A stretch of DNA of 64,000 bases, taken from contig NC_087245.1 of NCBI RefSeq assembly GCF_037042905.1, forward strand, positions 13,720,501 to 13,784,500, written 5' to 3'. The notes below the pieces were generated by a model. That model was not told the origin of the DNA, ran no database searches, and was given only the letters and a program-made list of their open reading frames with translations. A program made the translations under genes and the position numbers. This document shows, piece by piece, positions 1 through 10,300 of this stretch. The first letter of the stretch is position 1, and each line of letters starts with the position of its first letter. The stretch is from Lytechinus pictus (Eukaryota; Echinodermata; Echinoidea; Temnopleuroida; Toxopneustidae).

Positions 1-178
1 ATTCATCATTTTCCAAAGGGGGGGGGGGGGCACATTTTTCCCGAGGAAAATTGGACAAGTAAAAAAAAGGTTCTCGCTTTCAAAGTGGGGGGGGCACACT
101 TGAGTTTTTACATAACAAATTTTGATTGTGGCTCTGAAGGGGGGGGCACGGGTCGGCTGTGCCCCCCCCCCTGGATTC
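1..178. mobile_element. Fragment of a G/C-tract repeat element at the window edge
   Basis: Four G-runs (around 19-30, 86-93 and 139-146) and a C-run (164-174), each next to GCAC or GTGC, look like the G-rich arms of one repeat whose left part lies outside the window. The type is inferred from similar G/C-tract ends at 5023-6326 and 51425-51641. Confidence 0.4.
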
Positions 179-889
179 GCGAATGGTTGTGCCCACCTTT
201 TTGTGTATGAAATCCTAGATCCAGCTAGGTTAATGATCACTAAACTTATCACATCAGTATAGGGAATTATAACACCAGAATGGATAATGGATGGCAAGTG
301 ATAATCATGAAAACACTATGTCAAGATTCTAATTATTCCAACTTCCTTTTCGTGTCAATTTATAATTTTACACTGTTCATTGTCAAATCGAAAGTCGTAG
401 TGCTTTAAATACCTTGTCGTCGTGAAACCAAAAGCATGAACAATTAATGCTGAAGGGCATCGAGATATGGATCATGCTTAGTATTGTAAGAACTGAAGAA
501 GGTTATACTTGAAGTATAATTCGAAAGTTTTTTTTACAATAGCTTTAACCTAACTGCCTTTTCCCCCAATTAGAATTTAAAGGGAAACTAATCTGAATTT
601 TTTAGCAACAAAAAGACAACAGAATGATTACAGTTTGAAAGAACTCAGACGAATAAGAAAGTCATGGCTGTTGGAAATTGAGATTGTTATTCGAGACTCT
701 ACATTGAAACAAGCGGTATATACTATAGGGACAACTGATTTTGTAGCGCAAACCGTTTTGTTACAGGGGAGAATTAGTTGGATCAAGGAGATATCACTCT
801 CTCCTTGGTTGGATTGCAGCTAGCTAGTGTATACATTGAAATTGAAAATAACGTTTTTGCTAGATTTGTCTCGTGATCCACTTTGTCAA
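179..889. other. Unassigned AT-rich sequence
   Basis: I see no gene, repeat border or RNA here. Short frames at 635-823 and 827-1090 have no recognisable similarity, and the second runs into a MITE. Confidence 0.5.
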
Positions 890-1054
890 CCACGGGGGCG
901 TTTCATGAAAGGACTTGTCGGACGTTTTATCCGACAAGTCCCATTTTATCCGACAGTTACCATAGGAACAGTGCCTCTCAGCCAATCAAAATCATGGAAA
1001 GATGTCAGATCTGACAACTTTTCGGATGAAAATATTGATGAAACGCTCCCCTGG
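890..1054. mobile_element. MITE with 20-bp inverted ends (CGTTTCAT type)
   Basis: The left end (890-909) and the reverse complement of the right end (1035-1054) match at 17 of 20 positions, sharing CGTTTCAT. Inside is a perfect 12-bp hairpin with a 7-base loop (GGACTTGTCGGA at 911-922 with 930-941) and an AGCCAATCA motif at about 980. No coding capacity is present. Confidence 0.7.
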
Positions 1055-1321
1055 TGTTGGATATTGAGTGTTAATCTACTTTCATCCTAACACAATTATG
1101 AGCGAACGGTCGAAGCAAGCAAAATGAAAGGGTCAAGTTTTCATCATACTGCATTATGAATATTATGTGTATATATTCCACTGCTCAGACTGCCATATTT
1201 GCTCGCTTTTTTTACATCCAGCATATTTGTATTGGTCAACATAGAGCGAGAGGTGCAATTAAGGGAGTGAAAATAAACACTACTTCTCGCCAAGTATCAT
1301 AAAATACGCGATGTATGTATG

Positions 1322-1324
<3 letters not shown>

Positions 1325-1402
<78 letters not shown>
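1325..1402. repeat. (TA)n microsatellite
   Basis: An almost pure TA dinucleotide run of about 78 bases. It produces a spurious tyrosine/isoleucine reading frame. Confidence 0.95.
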
Positions 1403-1405
<3 letters not shown>

Positions 1406-1422
1406 TATATTAGAAATGATAT

Positions 1423-1566
1423 CAGGGGCCAGTTGTATGAATGTTACTATTATGGTAACTTTGCAATCCAGTGGTTACTTCCATGGAACCCTTGATTCTG
1501 ATTGGCTGTTGACCATTGTTACCATGGTAGTTACGATAATGGTAAATCTTATGCAACAGCCCCCTG
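1423..1566. mobile_element. Short MITE with CAGGGG ends
   Basis: The ends CAGGGGCCAGTTGTAT and, reversed, CAGGGGGCTGTTGCAT match at 13 of 16 positions. The arms continue with TTACTATTAT-GGTAACT and its near reverse complement. A central ATTGGCTG is the inverse of the CCAAT motif in the MITE at 890-1054. Confidence 0.65.
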
Positions 1567-1569
1567 CTC

Positions 1570-2116
1570 TGTACGATGTAAATTAAATTAGATTAAATTA
1601 AACTAAACTGAATTAACTTGAATTAAATTAAATTAAAACAAAATAGAATAAAATATAATAAGATATAATGAATTAAGATAAAATATAATAAAATAAAATA
1701 AAATAAAAACAAAATAGAATAAAATATAATAAAATAAAATAAATTAAGATAAAATAAAATTGAATTAAATAAAATAGAAAAAATAAAATAAAATAATTCA
1801 AATAAAATCAAATCGAATCAAATCAAATCAAACCAAATTGAATTAAGTTAAATTAAGTTAAATTAAATTAAATTAAATTAAATTAAATTAAATTAAATTA
1901 AATTAAATTAAATTAAATTAAATTAAATTGAATTAAATTAAATTAAATTAAATTAAATTAAATTAAATTAAATAAAATAAAATTAAATTAGATTAAATTA
2001 AATTAAATTAAATTAAATTAAATTAAACTAAATTAAATTAAATTAAATTAAATTAAATTAAATTAAATTAAATTAAATTAAATTAAATTAAATTAAATTA
2101 AATTAAATTAAATCAA
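1570..2116. repeat. AATTA pentanucleotide array
   Basis: The core (about 1840-2112) is close to pure AAATT/AATTA repeats. The left part is degenerate, with AAAAT and AATCA variants. The array abuts what looks like a retroelement 3' end on the minus strand, so it may have grown from that element's tail. Confidence 0.9.
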
Positions 2117-2330
2117 TTTGTTTTGTTTTGTTGTAGTCTTTATTATTCAATTAAATTAAATTAATCAAATTCAAGGTTTATTAAAAACAGAGTCGCAGCC
2201 AAATGGCTGAATCGGTCATGTTATACAGAGTACAAACAATATTAAAAGACTCATTGCATATTTCAAACATTCAAAACATTTATCTTTTTAAAAAATGACA
2301 TAAGAAATGTGTAGGTACTAAATAGAGCAA
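2117..2330 (-). mobile_element. Possible 3' end of a non-LTR retroelement (minus strand)
   Basis: Read on the minus strand the block ends in an AATAAA-containing segment (TTTTTAATAAACCTTGAA) followed by AATTT repeats, the layout of a LINE or SINE 3' tail. It also holds a CAGCCA-TGGCTG hairpin. No reverse transcriptase frame is present, so this is at most a short 3' fragment. Confidence 0.35.
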
Positions 2331-2639
2331 GAATACCTAGTCAATGAAAATAAATATACATAACATAATGAGGAAGTGGTTATAAAACAAACATTAAAAA
2401 AAAGTAAGCAAGTTGTAAACGATCATTAAAAGTGGATATTGAATAAAAGTGTTGCTTTCCTTATTCATCAAAAAAATTGATATGACAAGTAAGCATATTT
2501 ATGGTTTTGCTTTCAAAAGGAGTAATATGTGTTTATTGATTGGGCATGTCTTTATTCATGAGATCTTTAAAATATTCATATATTACGTTTGTATTGCTGA
2601 CATCTAGGAGTATGTCGGAGATTGATGATTAAATATTTT

Positions 2640-3142
2640 GGGAGGGGGAGGGGGTTACCCCTCCCCCCCCCCCTTGGCTGACAAGTAGAGACAAGTATTG
2701 ACCTACAGTTTGTACAGTTTGGAGCCAATCTCAAATTACCTTCATTTTATGGTGAACCTCAGTCTGTCAAGCCCACTCCTTGGAGAAAAAAACTAGATCC
2801 GCCCCTGTTCCAACAACTGCCCATGATTGCAAATAGTTTCCAACATGGTGTCATTTTAGTCGTCCAACCAATCTCCAGCATACTCAAAGGCGGATCTAGG
2901 GGAGGGGGAGCGCCCCAACCCCCCTATTGGCGGTTAAAAAAAAGAGGGAAAGAGGATGAGAAAAGGGAGAGAAATGAGAGAGAAAAAAAAAGAAAAGAAA
3001 GATGAGTTGAGGAAGAACATCGAATTTATACAAAATAAATAAAAAAGCTTTCAGGTTATTATCGAAAAAAATCTTTTGAGCTTAGCGATCGCAGTGCCTG
3101 TTGAATGTGTATGAAATTATTTTTCCGTGCCCCCCCCCCCCT
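2640..3142. mobile_element. Two G/C-tract elements in opposite orientation
   Basis: One end reads CTAGATCCGCCCCTGTT (2793-2809) and the other GGCGGATCTAGGGG (2889-2902), reverse complements sharing GCGGATCTAG. The outer ends are the C-runs at 2662-2673 and 3129-3141. The terminus resembles that of the element at 51425-51641 (ACAGGGGCCGATCC). Confidence 0.5.
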
Positions 3143-3529
3143 TAACGAAGTCAATGTCATGTCATTGCCGACCGTCCAAAGTCTCTCCATCTAGCATGTT
3201 TCCAACTATAAGTGCCATTGTGCAGCTGATGGGGCTTACTGTAGAGCTTAGAGTCTCTTCTTTCATCTATATAGTATCATACACGAATAAGTGAATAAAA
3301 AATCCTATCCCAAGGGAGGATACGAACATCTTTTTTCTTGCGATAGGCATCTCTAGCGTTAAGTTTCATATCTGCTCTTTAATATGATAAATCAATCAAG
3401 AGGATGATGAAGAAGCTGTCGGGCTTACCAAAAAGCTTGAAGCTCCTCGGACATTCAACTAAACATTCCATTATGTTAACGATGTTAAAGTCTTCCTTCC
3501 TTGTGAAAGCCCCGTGAAAATAAATTACT
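3143..3529. other. Unassigned AT-rich sequence
   Basis: Nothing recognisable is present between the G/C-tract element and the TTAA-flanked MITE. Confidence 0.5.
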
Positions 3530-4051
3530 TTAAAGGGGAAGTTCACCCTGCTTACAAAAGGTTTATTGTTAAAATAGCAGAAAAGTAAAAGAAAAATATT
3601 GCTGAGGGTTTGAGGATAATCCTTCAAAGATTAAGAAAATTTGTAAGAATTTTAATTAGTTTGATTTTTGTTGTCATAATTATGCAAGCGGCTTTCCCAC
3701 TATAATTATAATAATTATGTTTGTTTTAATCAATGAAATGTCATTTAAAAAAAAGATTGAAAGTGTTTTAGTGTATACCTTCAGTATATCAACTAATAAA
3801 CTACTCTACACCCGCTCCTGAAAGAAAACAACAATTAGCCGTTGCTTCCATTTAAGAAAAAATTAAATTTATGCATCTAATATCACATAACACTGCCTGT
3901 TAATGACGTCACACATTAAAAACTTAAAAATCTGACTTTCTTAATCTTTGATTATTTTTCCTCAAACCTTCACCAATGTTTTTTAGCATTTTTTTTAGGG
4001 GGGGTGGTATTTTTACAACAAACTTTCTTCAGTGTGAACCTCCCCTTTTAA
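3530..4051. mobile_element. TTAA-flanked MITE (piggyBac-like target site)
   Basis: The left end is TTAAAGGGGAAGTTCACC (TTAA at 3530-3533). The right end, reversed, is TTAAAAGGGGAGGTTCACAC (TTAA at 4048-4051). The similarity continues inward for about 50 bases. It has no transposase frame. The ends are related to those at 16646-17231 and 44572-45083. Confidence 0.7.
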
Positions 4052-4165
4052 TGATATAAAGAAATCTTCAGGAAAAACAAACTTGGAACTGAAAAAGACC
4101 CCGCCCCCTAAAAAATGATAATAATTGGCATCAAAATAGTTTCTTCAGTGTCACAGAGATGCGAT

Positions 4166-4199
4166 CTTACGTATATATACGTAAGCTCCCGAAGGGAGC
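4166..4199. repeat. Perfect 20-bp palindrome next to a small hairpin
   Basis: CTTACGTATATATACGTAAG (4166-4185) equals its own reverse complement. A GCTCCC-gaa-GGGAGC hairpin follows at 4185-4199. Confidence 0.8.
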
Positions 4200-4234
4200 G
4201 TTCAGTGTAGTGTATATACAGGGACACTAGTTCA

Positions 4235-4508
4235 GTGTTTGGTATAGCGCCATCTTCTGGTTAAAATTATATTATGGTACCGTGTTTAGAAATGAAATGT
4301 GCTGTTTTCTTTTTGTAAAAAAAAAACTGACGTAAAAATAAAAGTATTTTGTTAAGCACAGAGCCATAGAGAAAGAGAGTTCGGCCAATCCAGTTTCAAT
4401 GGGTTACCTTCATGGTGTAATTTATTTTGAATTGGGTTTGCCTAACAAAGCATTATATACTATGTTGGCTCCAGTTTGTTTAGCATTTGATATAGCGCCA
4501 TCTTTTGG
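4235..4508. repeat. Diverged duplicate segments around TAGCGCCATCTT
   Basis: TATAGCGCCATCTTCTGGTT (4243-4262) recurs as TATAGCGCCATCTTTTGGTT (4491-4510) about 248 bases later. The reverse complement resembles a CTCF core. Confidence 0.55.
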
Positions 4509-4603
4509 TTATAGTGTGTGTTTATCACGGAATAAATTATTTCCGTCGTGTTTATCCACTGATATCTGTATACTGGTTATACAGATCGTTTATTCATCAA
4601 GAG

Positions 4604-5007
4604 ACGTTTTCTTCTTCTTCCTCCTCCTCTTCTTTTTCTTTCTCCTCCTCTTCTTCTTCCTCCTCTTCTTCTTCTTCTACTCCTCTTCCTCCTTCTTCTT
4701 CTCCTTCTTCTGGCTTCTCCTCCTCCTCCTTTAATTATTCTCCATCTTCTTCTTCTCCTCCTCCTTCCTTTTCCCCTTCTTCTGGCTTCTCCTCCTCCTT
4801 CTTAATTCTTCGGCTTCTTCTTCTCCTCCTCCTTCTTCTTCTCCTCCTCCTCCATCTTCTTCTCCTCCTCCTCCTTCTTCTTCTTCTCCTCCTTCTTCTT
4901 CTTCTTCTCCTCCTTGATCCTCCTCCTTCTTCTCCTCCTCCTCCTCCTTCTTCTTCCTCTTTTTCTTCTTCTTCTTCTTCTCCTCCTTGATCCTTCTTCT
5001 TCTTCTA
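4604..5007. repeat. Polypyrimidine CTT/CTC low-complexity tract
   Basis: About 400 bases of C and T on the + strand with only a few interruptions (for example TTGATCC and TTCTGGCTTC, both repeated). The reading frames across it (poly-Ser, poly-Leu, and poly-Arg/Glu/Lys on the other strand) are artefacts. The asymmetric purine/pyrimidine strands can form triplex DNA. Confidence 0.9.
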
Positions 5008-5022
5008 CCATAGCCGTACGCA

Positions 5023-6326
5023 GCAATGGCGCGTAGCCAGGGGGCGTGGGGGTGGTCGCCCCCCCAAAAAAAAACGCTCCCAAAAAATAATAAAAAAGAA
5101 GGGGAAAATTAAGGAGAAAAAGAAAAAGCGAAAGGAGAAAAGGGAAAAAAAGGTATAGCTTTTGTTGTTTTTTACTTCCTTTTTTGTCAAAAGAATAACA
5201 ACCTAAACGAGGCGTTCTTATCTCTTCATGCTAAAAATTTTGCCACATCTTTTTCTACTCCGTTTTCCCCCTTCCCGGCCATGGGAATCGTATATTCTTG
5301 CCAGAAATTATGAAGTATACATGGGTGTAAAGAGTATGAAAAGTATTTTCTTTATATTGCATTGACACAAAATTTTGGCTCTTCTGTTCGGAGCGGGTAA
5401 ACAGTACCGTCACTCCCCGAGTCCCCAAATGCTATTTCTTCCGTTTTTCAGCAAGTAATTTTTGGCAAAGTATATGCAAAAGTATGAACGATATTAAACT
5501 TTATTCTATATCACTGCACATCCATCTCCCGTCTTGTTTAGCGCCATTGATTTGAAATTTTGAATAATACTGAGCTTAATATGAGCGAATTTTGTTTCTT
5601 CTAAAATTAATCACAAAGGTTTCCGTGCTTCTCTAGCATGGGGAAAAAAATGTCCATCTTCTAGCTTGCATCATCCTTTTCACATTTTGAGCTCGTTTTT
5701 CTTCTTAATCGAGTTATATATAATCTAAGTAATATCAAAATTAGAAGAGGTTAAACTTTCAGATAATTTTCTAAAAATCAGAGCTTCAACGCCATTTTCG
5801 GGAAGGTATTGGGCCTCTTTACTTTCTGTATATACCCGTCTTCTACTCTGTTTTGCGATATGAGTTAACAGAATTTAATGGGGACAAACTTTTTACACTC
5901 AAATCTGATGTGACCAAGGTACAATAGGCATTTATTGTATCATTTCTGTTCTCTATGAAACGTTTTCAGCTTCAGCGCTTCGCGCGGTAAGAGGAATTAT
6001 TTCAAATTCTCCAATCTATTCCCATTTAGGGGCGCTTATAATTTCTTTTGAAAACAATTTTTTTTAAATCACAGCAAGTGAATATTCGAGTTGATAAGGG
6101 TACTAGAGACGCAAGAGACGCCTTTTCTTTTGATTTGAATTTGACGTGATATAAAAAACTTCGCGCTCCGCGCGGGAGGGGGGAAACTCCCAGGATTCTC
6201 GTCAGGGGGGGGGGGCAAAAAGGTCTTTCAAGCTCGTCAGGGGGGACAGGGATACATGCATGGGTGGTGGCTCGTCAGGGGGGCAGACTGCCCCTCTGCC
6301 CCCCCCCCCCCGTAGGTACGCTAGTG
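5023..6326. mobile_element. About 1.3-kb G-tract-ended element without coding capacity
   Basis: The left end CAATGGCGCGTAGCCAGGGG (5023-5042) and the reversed right end CACTAGCGTACCTACGGGGG (to 6326) are similar inverted termini followed by G/C homopolymers. The interior has GCGCTTCGCGCG and GCGCTCCGCGCG motifs (5970s, 6160s) and repeated GCTCGTCAGGGGGG near 6190-6285. No transposase frame is visible, so it is non-autonomous or decayed. Confidence 0.5.
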
Positions 6327-6599
6327 ATTGGAGGGGCACTGTATTGTAAGTGAACAATGCTGTGCCCTCTGATGCTTTGTCTCCTCCGGTTCAAGGTCCG
6401 CCACTGTCTGTAAGTGTTGGCACGCGGTTGCGCAGCATGGGGTGGGGAGGGGGCAGTTGTCCCCCTAGAAATGCCCCCTAGAAATTTTGAATTACATTTT
6501 TTACTGAAAATTTTCATTACTCAACAAAAGTAGTAGTAGTAGTAGTAGAAGTAGTAGTAGTAGTGGGGGATATATTGAGACCCCTTTGAGTCAAGAATA
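6327..6599. repeat. Repeat-derived sequence with an (AGT)n run
   Basis: It contains further G/C-tract pieces (6430-6480) and an AGT/GTA trinucleotide run at about 6526-6563 that precedes the promoter region. Confidence 0.6.
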
Positions 6600-7253
6600 G
6601 GACTTGAGGTCGGCTATAGGTCCTGAGGATATTTTGAATATTTACCGAGCTTTAGGGAGAAGCTGCATCCCGCCTGTCGATCGTTTCGACAGTGGTTTAC
6701 GGTGCGCGGGACGGCGCGTCCGAACCCCACCCCGGCCACACCCATTTTTCTACCAATGAGACGATTGAACCCGACCTTCTCTCAGTCCGGTTGGGGCCCT
6801 GTGATAAATTATTGTGACAGGAGCAGTAACACGGAGCAGTATTAGTAAATTCCTTGCACTACTTGCCGATCAGCCCCGCGATCAGCAAGCGGTAATGCGA
6901 GCCTGTGAAACCCTCCGATCGCTCAAAAAAGCCCCTTTCAGATGAGACCTACCAGATGTAACCCTGGATGTAACCCCCAAACCACACAGTCCACTGATCC
7001 GCTGACCACAATCGTCCTTTACTTGTAATGGAATGCCGCCAAATTTCGCAGAGGGTTTATTTACATCCGGGCTTCTGGTGCCTGAACCCGCTCCATGTAA
7101 ATTGATCCTATTATTTTCCCATAGAAAATGTTGACCCGAAACCTCCATTTTGGAACGAACGTAGTAAACTGTGCCGAGACTGCCAATGCTAGGATTACTA
7201 TCACATCGATTTCCAGTCAGATATTCTGTGAGATTGTCACGAAAGCACCCTAG
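6600..7253 (+). promoter_or_regulatory. Putative promoter and 5' UTR of the CTDSP gene
   Basis: This is the sequence just upstream of exon 1. It is richer in GC and CpG than the rest of the left flank, notably around 6690-6730. A CCAAT motif lies near 6752 (taccaatgag). I see no TATA box and cannot fix the start site. A 139-codon antisense frame across this block (6882-7301) looks like a by-product of base composition. Confidence 0.4.
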
Positions 7254-7329
7254 ATGGAAAGTACTTCCATTATAACACAAGTAAACCGGGATGAGGAACA
7301 AATAAATAACTTTCCTACATCAGAATCAG
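7254..7329 (+). CDS. CTDSPL: CTDSP coding exon 1 (start codon)
   Basis: Codes residues 1-25 plus the first base of G26. The start is fixed by an in-frame TAG directly before the ATG (7251-7253), so no upstream start in this frame is possible. The peptide begins [10 protein letters not shown], matching the conserved IITQV near the N-terminus of vertebrate CTDSPL. The donor is CAG|gtgaga at 7330, phase 1, and it joins in frame to the acceptor at 22675. Reading past the donor stays open for a while but the residues lose all family similarity. Confidence 0.88.
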
Positions 7330-10300
7330 GTGAGATTTGTGGCTTTTTTCGAAAGCTCGTCGTATGTTTTCAAAATTTCAGCGGGACGTCCATTGCTTTG
7401 AATGGAGCGCTTGGCCGCAGTTGTCCTGCAGCTGCACGCACGCACGCCCGCCCACAGAATTCCGTGTCACCAGTGACTCCAAGATTTGTTTTTCAATTTT
7501 GAATTACAGATAGATCTAGATCTAGTCGCACATATAGGAATAATATAGTCTATTATTTCAGCTTTTGATCAACATTGATGAATTATGCAACACTTTCTTG
7601 AAGAATTGCATGTTAAATGAATGTCTAGAGTAGAATAGATCTTAGAGTTAGACTAGAGTTAGACCAAAAAAAGCTTCGGTCTCTGTTAATTTTTATGTTG
7701 GTTGTTCCACTGAACTCCGTTGGCTCCACTCACCAAATACAGAGACCGAAGTTCTAGCGCGATCTGTACAGGGGACTCAATGGCCATATGTTTATGTATT
7801 AAGTTCGGATAAAACAGGGAAGTAAAGTTGCGCGACAGTCGAAGTAAGTCACTGTTTTTTCCCCTTTTAAGTTTTTTTTCCCTGTTTTGGTGCATTTCAG
7901 GCCAAAACGGAATAATCTTTATTTTGGTACAGTTCTTTTTAATTTTATATATTTTTATGAAATAAAGACAAAAATCGATGAGTCCCGTCGGGGGGATTTT
8001 GCAGTTGTTGTTGTTGTTGTTCGTTTTGGGCCTGTTTCACGCCCTAGTAAAGTAGTAGTAGTAGTCTCCTCGGTAGACACTTAGTGTTGAGAACTCAGTC
8101 AAAGGTAGAAAAACTGCTAGGTAATTGTTTTGTTGGCTAGTTTGGCTAGATGTTGCCGAAGTAATTTTGCATTGTTAAAAATGTTAACCCCCTAATGGTG
8201 GCTGCACGATATAGAGCTGTCTGTGTACGAGGATATATAAAAAAAAATTAAAATATTAAATACTCCTCGAAACAGACGGCTATCAGCTGTCTAAATAAAG
8301 TTATATTAAAACTTTGATTCTTTGGAAATGGGACTTGGAAGTTGGAGGCGGGAACTTTTGAGTTTTGAATTTTAATATTGAGCTGACCCTGATTGAAAAT
8401 GAAACCTGAGGCTGAGCCGAGCTGGGTTAGATCTACTCAGGCGATGGTTTGTATATACTACAGGCTCCACTACACCGCTCCACCTAACCGAACCCTCGGG
8501 CATGTCGGGGGACAAATACAAATTACAATGTATGGTTGGAACTACCCCTTATCGACCACCTAATTTTTTAAGCATCGTATCTATGAAAATATCAGTTTTA
8601 CCCAGTTTTCGTCTCATTTGTGCAGAAAATTGAGCAGTTCAGATTCCCATGTTTCGATCGGCGACTCCGATTCAATCCGCGTATATATCGGCGAACAACG
8701 AATACGACGATTTTATATTTGCTCATTTGCACCCTTCTTTTGAAACCGACCACCCGCGATACACTAAGTTTACGGCCGATTCTTATCGCGATGGCGAAAT
8801 ATTTTGGCTCTTCCAAATTAGTTCTACGATGTCAACATGCTAAATGATCGTCTCACTAGTTCCACATGACTCGACGATTGACGACGGATATTTGTTCTAA
8901 AGCCGCTTTCTATCGGAAACGGGGTGGGGTTCGGGTCTAGTCAAAACAATTTTGATAAATTCTACTAAATTTGTTTTTCCCCTTTTTCTCTCGTAAAATT
9001 AATTCTTGCCGTTCCTATGGACACTGCGCCTACTCTCCCGCGTGTATCATTTGCAATACGCAATAATTTCAATGCGCGCTAGGTGGTTGGTTTCATAAGA
9101 GGTGGTCGATAGGTGGTGGTCTCACTATACTCGCTCTCAAAAACCAGTGACAAACTGTGGCACTTTATGATAACAAAGCCAAAGGCATCATGACCAAAAC
9201 ATACATGCAGCTTACTCTACAGTGACTATCCGACACAGACTCACTCGCCCTTTCTTGTAAACGTCTCAAAATTGGTGATTTGAAGCCGGTTTGCGTTACC
9301 CCACACGTATTGATTTATCGCCGAATCAAAAATGGCGAACGCAAATTATTTGTGCATGGGTAAATAAGGCCCCCAGTTAAATTTTAGCTCATGTGAGTCA
9401 CGTCACTGTTCAAGTTTACCAGTGTCAATGGGATTGCTGTTTGTGTGGTGTTTGAGACAGTTACTTAGCACATATCTTGAGCATTAGCAATGTCTCTTCG
9501 CACAATGCAGATGTCTTGGAGGAGCACAAACTTACATGTACATGTAGCAGCACCTCATAATAAAAATTTTGAAAGTAGCATCGCCACTTTTAGGGAGGCT
9601 AGTACTGTACCCACCCAGTAATGTGTATTGAATTTCATCTTAGTTTACTTTTGTATTGTAGGGCATTATGGTACATACAAGTATGCCAGTTCTGTAGTCA
9701 AATTCACCACTTTCCCTCATATTTTCAGACTGGAAGGCTCTGAACGTAACATGCCTGATAGGGCAAATCAGGCCCTCCCCCCTGGATTAAAACAAAATCA
9801 ACACTATATGGTTACATCTCTTTGAACAATAAAATGCAGTGTAGACATCTCCACACTTGCTTTATATCTAGTGTCCTTTTCCAATAGAACATGGAGAAAC
9901 ATTTTAGGGAGGCAGCGTAGCTCAGTCAGTTAGAGCGCATGTTTCGGATAAGATCGTAGATCTCAATGTGAGGGGTTCGAGTCCTGCTCATGCCAAAACG
10001 CGTCTAACAAAAAATCTGATGCTATAGCATTGTGTGTAAGCATGCCTCACTACTGTATTCAGTGCAGGTGTGAATGCAGTTGGAAAACACTCCGTCCATC
10101 GGAAAGGACGCAAATGTTGGTCCCATGTATAGGAGAGTCACAACCTATGCACGTTAAACCAATGCACTATTCGTCAAAAAGTAGGGTGTTCACCCGGTGT
10201 ATTGCACCTGCCGGTCCCCGATACACAATACTGCAAGAATCTTCAGTATTGAAGGAGGCAGTCAGTGTAGCTTGAAGAACTTGAAGAACATAATAATAAT

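Noticed and set aside
1311..1586. Frame with an Ile-Tyr repeat
   Set aside because: It is a translation of the TA microsatellite and the adjacent MITE.
4399..5083. Poly-Ser, poly-Leu and poly-Arg/Glu/Lys frames
   Set aside because: They are translations of the polypyrimidine tract in different frames, with no domain.
6882..7301. 139-codon minus-strand frame over the CTDSP promoter and exon 1
   Set aside because: It overlaps the true exon 1 on the other strand, has no recognisable similarity, and lies in GC-rich sequence where long frames occur by chance.
8598..8847. Three overlapping 64-75 codon frames in the CpG-rich block
   Set aside because: Open frames on both strands in a CpG-rich inverted-repeat element, without similarity or splice context, are best explained by base composition.
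9909..9995. Functional tRNA gene
   Set aside because: A and B boxes are present, but the acceptor and T stems do not pair properly and a SINE body with an AAT tail follows.
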